From contig CATIUR010000005.1 of NCBI GenBank assembly GCA_949592205.1, forward strand, positions 26,243,679 through 26,307,678: a stretch of DNA of 64,000 nt. The letters are read 5' to 3'. The stretch's first letter is position 1, and every line of letters starts with the position of its first letter. A program made the position numbers and the translations under genes. The notes below the pieces were generated by a model that was not told the origin of the DNA, did not search any database, and was given only the letters and a program-made list of their open reading frames with translations. Below are positions 59,315 to 64,000 of the stretch, piece by piece. This DNA comes from Helichrysum umbraculigerum (lineage: Eukaryota > Streptophyta > Magnoliopsida > Asterales > Asteraceae).

Positions 59315-62300
59315 AGTCTTTCCACAATTGTCAAAAATGTCCTAAAGTACTTCTTACAAGAGATTAAGAAAGTTCAGTGAAGATATTCCAAGCATCACTA
59401 AGAGTAGCAGGTCAAATTACATAAAAACCTGCACCATAAGATACTGTAATACAAAAAAATGGAAAAGGAACTTATCGGCTCCACAAAGAATTTGAGCATG
59501 AGATAATTTGTTCCTGCGAGAAAAGAGTTAATAATGAAGCTTAGTACGAGTTGGAAATATCATTGCATGCAAATTGTACAAGTATCAAACACATTGATTC
59601 ATGTCAAACACTCAAACATGATAGGGCTTGGAGATGCATCCAACGAGTAATTATTACAATGCGAAAGAATAAAATATATTGTAATAAGCCCTGCATTCAC
59701 ATTAACGCAAGTCCAAGAAATAGAAATCCATAAAAACATCACAGCTACACTAGAGCATTAATCAGTGTTATGGATATCATTATAGTGTGGCTAGGTACAG
59801 ATATTAAGCAGGGGTGATGAGTCAATGATATTTAAGCAATCAAACTTTATGTCCTAATCCCAAGCTTTCTTCTTATTTTAGCCAGGGATAAACACATCCA
59901 ATATACACATTATTATTATTAGCGTCTTCCACTCTAGATATGGCAAATAATCACATTGGGTGCCAAACTACCAATACTAGTTACAAACAACAAATCACAC
60001 ACTATCACAGGAAGCCAGCAATTGAGGTCGCGGTATTATCTAGATTAACAAACTGCCTACCGTCATACTGTGATTTTACTAAAGGTAACAAAATGGGTTG
60101 GCTGGGTAGAGGGTAAAATCCGGCTGTCAAAAGTCTAAACTTTGGTTTGAGTTGAGCTATAGGAGTAACATAATAATCTGATTTAATATTTTTACAGAGG
60201 AATGTAAAAGTTTGTAAGCATTTCGAGCTAATCGGCTCATTTGACTGGTTTTACGTTGAGCTATATTTTTAAATCTTACCCACATGGCCGGTTAGAGATA
60301 AAACATAAACCCAAATCGACCCATTTACCTAAAAATGGCCAACCACCAGATTCAAATTTCTTATGGAATTAAGTAATGCATCAAAGAACGAAGACAAGTA
60401 GAGAACAGACTGAAAATGGAACAGCAAAATTTTCACCCAAACTAAACATCTGGACCAAAGGGCATTTGGCCTAGCAGTATGTGAAAAACCCATCAAGCAA
60501 TAGGTTGTGCATTCAAGACTCATTGGAGACAATGTAAAAATATATGTGTGTACATAATAGGTGGGGTAGGTTGTGTAGGTTCGCTGTTCTATAAAATAAA
60601 ATAAAAAACCCAAACATCTGGACTGTTGTCTTACAGATTTAAGCTCCAGATTCAGCAATATTAAAAGTTTATATGATATCAAGGCTCCGTCTGGAATAGG
60701 TGATTAATGAAGAATTATTTTTTTGACAAATGCTCTATATGAAAAGTCTAAATGACAAAAATCATTTCATCCCTCTCTCTTAAAATAACTGCTAAAGGAA
60801 ATTATGAAAATGACTATTTTATGAAGTGTTCTAAATGAACAGCTCAGATTAATGAAAAATGTTTGGTAAAAAAAAAGAACAGTTTGACAAGTGTTATTTC
60901 ATGAAAGTTCCTTAAAGGTAGAACCTTCCCAAGCATTGCTAGTAACATCGTGTATGCAAGCTTCAATATTCACCACATCTTTTTTCCAACTGATCCAATG
61001 TGTCATATAAAGAAATAACAAGCATGCATAATGTAAGCGAATATAAAAAAAGCCAACAAGCATGTCTATACAAAACAGTAATAATAATAATAATTGAACA
61101 TTTTTTTTAGACTTCAAATCTTTAATGCCTAGCAATACATACAGGTAAAAAACAGTACATAATGTGAACGGAGGGTGTAGTGTTATTACATTGTACTTCA
61201 GTTTTCAACAGATATATAATCATTTATGACTGTATCACAAGTCTACAAGCGATGTGAATGGGAGTATCAGAGTATGTATGTACTATTGGCAATTGGATGG
61301 TCCCCCAATACTTAGTTTGGATAGTCTTGAGCTAGCCCGCCTAGACATGGTAAAATACATGATCAAGTTGGTTAAAAGTTTGAACTACAGAATATGTGCT
61401 TCTAGACATCACTTAATATGTCATCATACAGCATTGCATTAAGAGCCCCACGCCACGGTATTTCATTTATTAGTAGATAGAATATTGAAGGCACTTGTAT
61501 AACCCATCAGCAAAAAAGGCTTCAGTAATGGCCAACTAAACCCGCTAGTACACATATTAAATACTTATGGTTGGTCATGGCCAATACAACCTGTTAGTAC
61601 ATGTAGTTGGTAAAGGGTTAGCAGGATTTTATTAAGATTCAATGCCATTGCTGTTGAATAATATTAATAGTTGAGTATTCTATATAAGAGTATGTATTCA
61701 ATTCCCATACATATGAGTAGTAATAGTTGTACTTTTTCCTAGTTCCTACTGTGTTGTATCTTTAAGATGTCACTTATCCTCCTGTTTGTGTTTGACATAA
61801 TACAGTGTTGTACACTTCTGGTCTACTTCACCCCTTCCACGCCCATATACATTCATTGTTAAGCACAAACCACTCTGCTTCTGTAAGTTTCACAGCTCAA
61901 GCAGTCATGCACATCCGTCCTTTTGATCAACATTTTGCTTTATGTAATGTTGGTCTATAGGTTACAATTTTCCTAGTGCTCTCTTTCATCTTTGTAGCCC
62001 TACTTCTACTCAAACAAAGCCCATCCAAAAGCTAAAGTAACAATCTTTTACAGTTGAAATTTATCTGTAACGTGTATTACTCACAACTTAGAAGTCGAGT
62101 AATTCAACCATATATTATTCCACCAAATATGCATTGTTATTGTTATATGTTATATACCATCTAATCAAATCAACATATCCAATGGCTATTCCAATTGTCG
62201 GTTAAACTTTAACCTATATAATAATCATCCTAAATAACCATACTTTGTTACTACAAGGGCCTAGTGCTCGCCACCACAGATGCAGCTTCTTTTAAATACC

Positions 62301-62700
62301 ATATTAATATCTACTTTGAAGATTCATTTTTGTGTAGTGTCTTAGTGCTGCTGCTTATATTAATAGTGCTCTCGTTGGGGGATTTCATCGAACAATCGGT
62401 GTTCATAAATAAAACAAAGGTAAACAACAAATCCAGCCAAACTAAATAAGCCAATTAGCAAATCTCTCTGACAACACGTATAATTAAAAAAAATATAGAT
62501 TTATTCCATACACATGCAACTTTATACAAACTTACATAAAAAAATGTACTTTCGTCTGCTACAGAACCTGCAAATAAAACTACAGATGATTCTAATAAAA
62601 TTGCACAATAGACAAACAATTCAATGTAAAACGACAATGAGGATCGAATGCAACCGTTAAATCGTGAAAATAATATAAATATAGAAACGTTAAGGAGGTG
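59315..62700 (-). other. Probable first intron of the LPAT gene
   Basis: About 3.4 kb without coding similarity lies between the ATG exon and the leader exon. It contains the SINE at 60456-60611 and an (ATA)n tract near 61078-61095. Short ORFs here have no recognisable product. A further non-coding exon cannot be excluded. Confidence 0.5.
60456..60611 (+). mobile_element. tRNA-derived SINE, 156 bp, 12-bp TSD
   Basis: An exact duplication AAACATCTGGAC flanks it (60444-60455 and 60612-60623). The head has an A-box-like TGGCCTAGCAGT and a B-box-like GTGCATTCAAGACTC about 35 nt later. The tail ends in an A-rich AAAATAAAATAAAAAA tract. Mobilisation would rely on a LINE. Confidence 0.88.
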
Positions 62701-62830
62701 ACGATTACCTTATCGACGTTTTTTTAGGGCTAAAATGGAGCTGCAGGGGGTAATTGTGAAGGGGCTACAGTGATTCTTACCCAAAATCTTGAAAGTTCAT
62801 GAGAGAGATAGAGACAGAATGCTGTATGTA
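62701..62830 (-). other. Probable 5' UTR exon of the LPAT gene
   Basis: On the minus strand the stretch is richer in GC than its surroundings, follows a TATA-like ATATATACATACAG and ends with a donor GTAATCG near 62708. Upstream ATGs are present, as is common in leaders. Linkage to the LPAT exon is inferred from order and strand. Confidence 0.45.
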
Positions 62831-64000
62831 TATATAAATTCGAATTGGATTCACACCGTCTTCGGCTTAATTATTATTCTGAGGAAAACGAGAAAATGAA
62901 AATAATTTTCATTTCTTTTAATTTGGTAACTAAAGTATTCGTTAATTGACCTTTTTAAAAATTTTCGGTTAATAGCAGTTATAGTTATAAACTTATAATT
63001 ATAACATCCTAGTTAAAATTTGGAAAGTGATAAATACAAAAAAAATTAATTGATTCATATGCTTCAATCTGTTTGTACTGTGAGCTTTAACGATTATACA
63101 GTTTGATGTATTATTAAATTTGTTAGTTGTTTCTATCAACTTTCTTAAATTTAGAATCCACCTATTTTCCAATTTTTACTCTTACACAACACACATTACA
63201 TTTTATAAAATAAAAAATACACTAAATTAATGTTGGATATGAACACCTACCCTCGTTATATTCGTGAAATTTTATAGAACTAGATAACGAATAAAATTTC
63301 AACCTATTACAAACGTTTGTTTGACATGTTGATTATAAACGTTATAATTGCACAGTGGTGGACGTATGTTTTGCTAAGGGTATGCACTTGCATACCCTTG
63401 AAAGAATATGTTTAGTGGAAAAAAAGTATTTTATACTTTATAGTTGATTATTAACCTTAAGGTGCATTCCCACTGAAAAACAAGTGCATACCGTCTGATC
63501 TCTTGGACATATATACATCACACATTCACACCTTTCAATACAGTAACAAAATATACACACATGTAATTCAAACTAGTTACTGACATCTTGATAGAAAATA
63601 CTAGTAGTATATATATTGGCTAGTGATCTCCTAAAATAAATTAATTAATAAACAAAAGGCATATTGGTTTAATGTGGTGCAGGGGTTATGTATTTGAGGA
63701 TCTTAATTGATTCCGGGCTATTTTTGCGTTCATGTGAAATTTAACATGTTATATTTTGGTAGTATCTAGTACTACAACCTAAAGAGTTTAAGTATACTCC
63801 ATACTATTTACCTTCCAATTAGTTTATTTTTGTTGAACTTGTAGATGTATTAATACAAGATTTTTTTTACTCGTTTATGAACAGAAAGTCGGGGGGGAAA
63901 AATCATGGTACTAAATCAGGGAGGAAAAATCTTCAAGAAAACAGAATTTTGACTCCGTACATGAGGTAAGGAAGTGAATGAAAACCAAAAGTAAAAGATA
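62831..64000. other. Intergenic region right of the LPAT gene
   Basis: The sequence is AT-rich. The phrase AAGGGTATGCACTTGCATACCCTT at 63378-63401 is palindromic and a GTGCATACC echo lies near 63482, perhaps from an eroded element. No ORF of note was seen. Confidence 0.5.

Noticed and set aside
60329..60682. ORF of 117 codons in the LPAT intron
   Set aside because: It reads antisense through the SINE and shows no protein similarity.

Overview
This is a 64-kb piece of a eudicot plant nuclear genome. The evidence is spliced genes with GT-AG introns, a GRAS regulator, an LPAT4/5-type acyltransferase, a DIR1-like lipid-transfer protein, plant LINE and Ty3/gypsy chromovirus elements, a Cassandra-type TRIM with a 5S-like segment, TTTAGGG-like repeats and AT-rich spacers. 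The repeat families look asterid and perhaps Asteraceae, but that is an impression and was not tested.

The left two thirds (1-44,000) is almost all transposable elements. In order it holds: a non-autonomous Helitron candidate (434-1557) carrying a Harbinger-type MITE; a solo LTR with a 5-bp target duplication (3598-5531); a 5'-truncated LINE on the minus strand (6491-9692); a Mutator-type foldback whose core is a perfect 70+70 bp telomere-like palindrome (10625-11489); further Harbinger, Mutator-type and Stowaway MITEs; a Cassandra TRIM (14502-14960); and a large nest at 18554-37784. In that nest a Harbinger-type MITE was split by a non-coding LARD-like LTR element on the minus strand (19165-37674, 2072-bp LTRs, TSD AAAAC). 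The LARD was itself split by a Tekay/Del-type Ty3/gypsy element on the plus strand (23433-34038). The inner element has the layout LTR-internal-LTR-truncated internal, and its first gag-pol frame carries two in-frame stops.

The most unusual signal is in the LTRs. The solo LTR, the LARD LTRs and the gypsy LTRs share two predicted leader introns. Inside intron 1 each has three pairs of CpG-rich motifs. In the LARD and gypsy families these are AACGCGATCC/GGATCGCGTT inverted pairs repeated about every 73 bp, while the spacers between them have diverged.

The right third (44,000-63,000) holds the host genes, all on the minus strand: a two-exon GRAS gene (46102-44212), a PHD-finger plus Myb/SANT gene with a non-coding first exon (51780-49802), a one-exon DIR1-like lipid-transfer gene (55266-54937) and a three-coding-exon LPAT4/5-type gene (59314-57749) with a probable leader exon near 62,800. 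A local duplication copied the last two LPAT exons to 48435-49152. A second duplicated block (46.3-48.1 kb and 52.8-53.9 kb) has in each copy a telo-box/site II promoter, a splice donor and a candidate H/ACA snoRNA. A clean SINE with a 12-bp TSD lies in the LPAT first intron. All exon boundaries, TSDs and repeat ends were read by eye; no alignment or database search was run.
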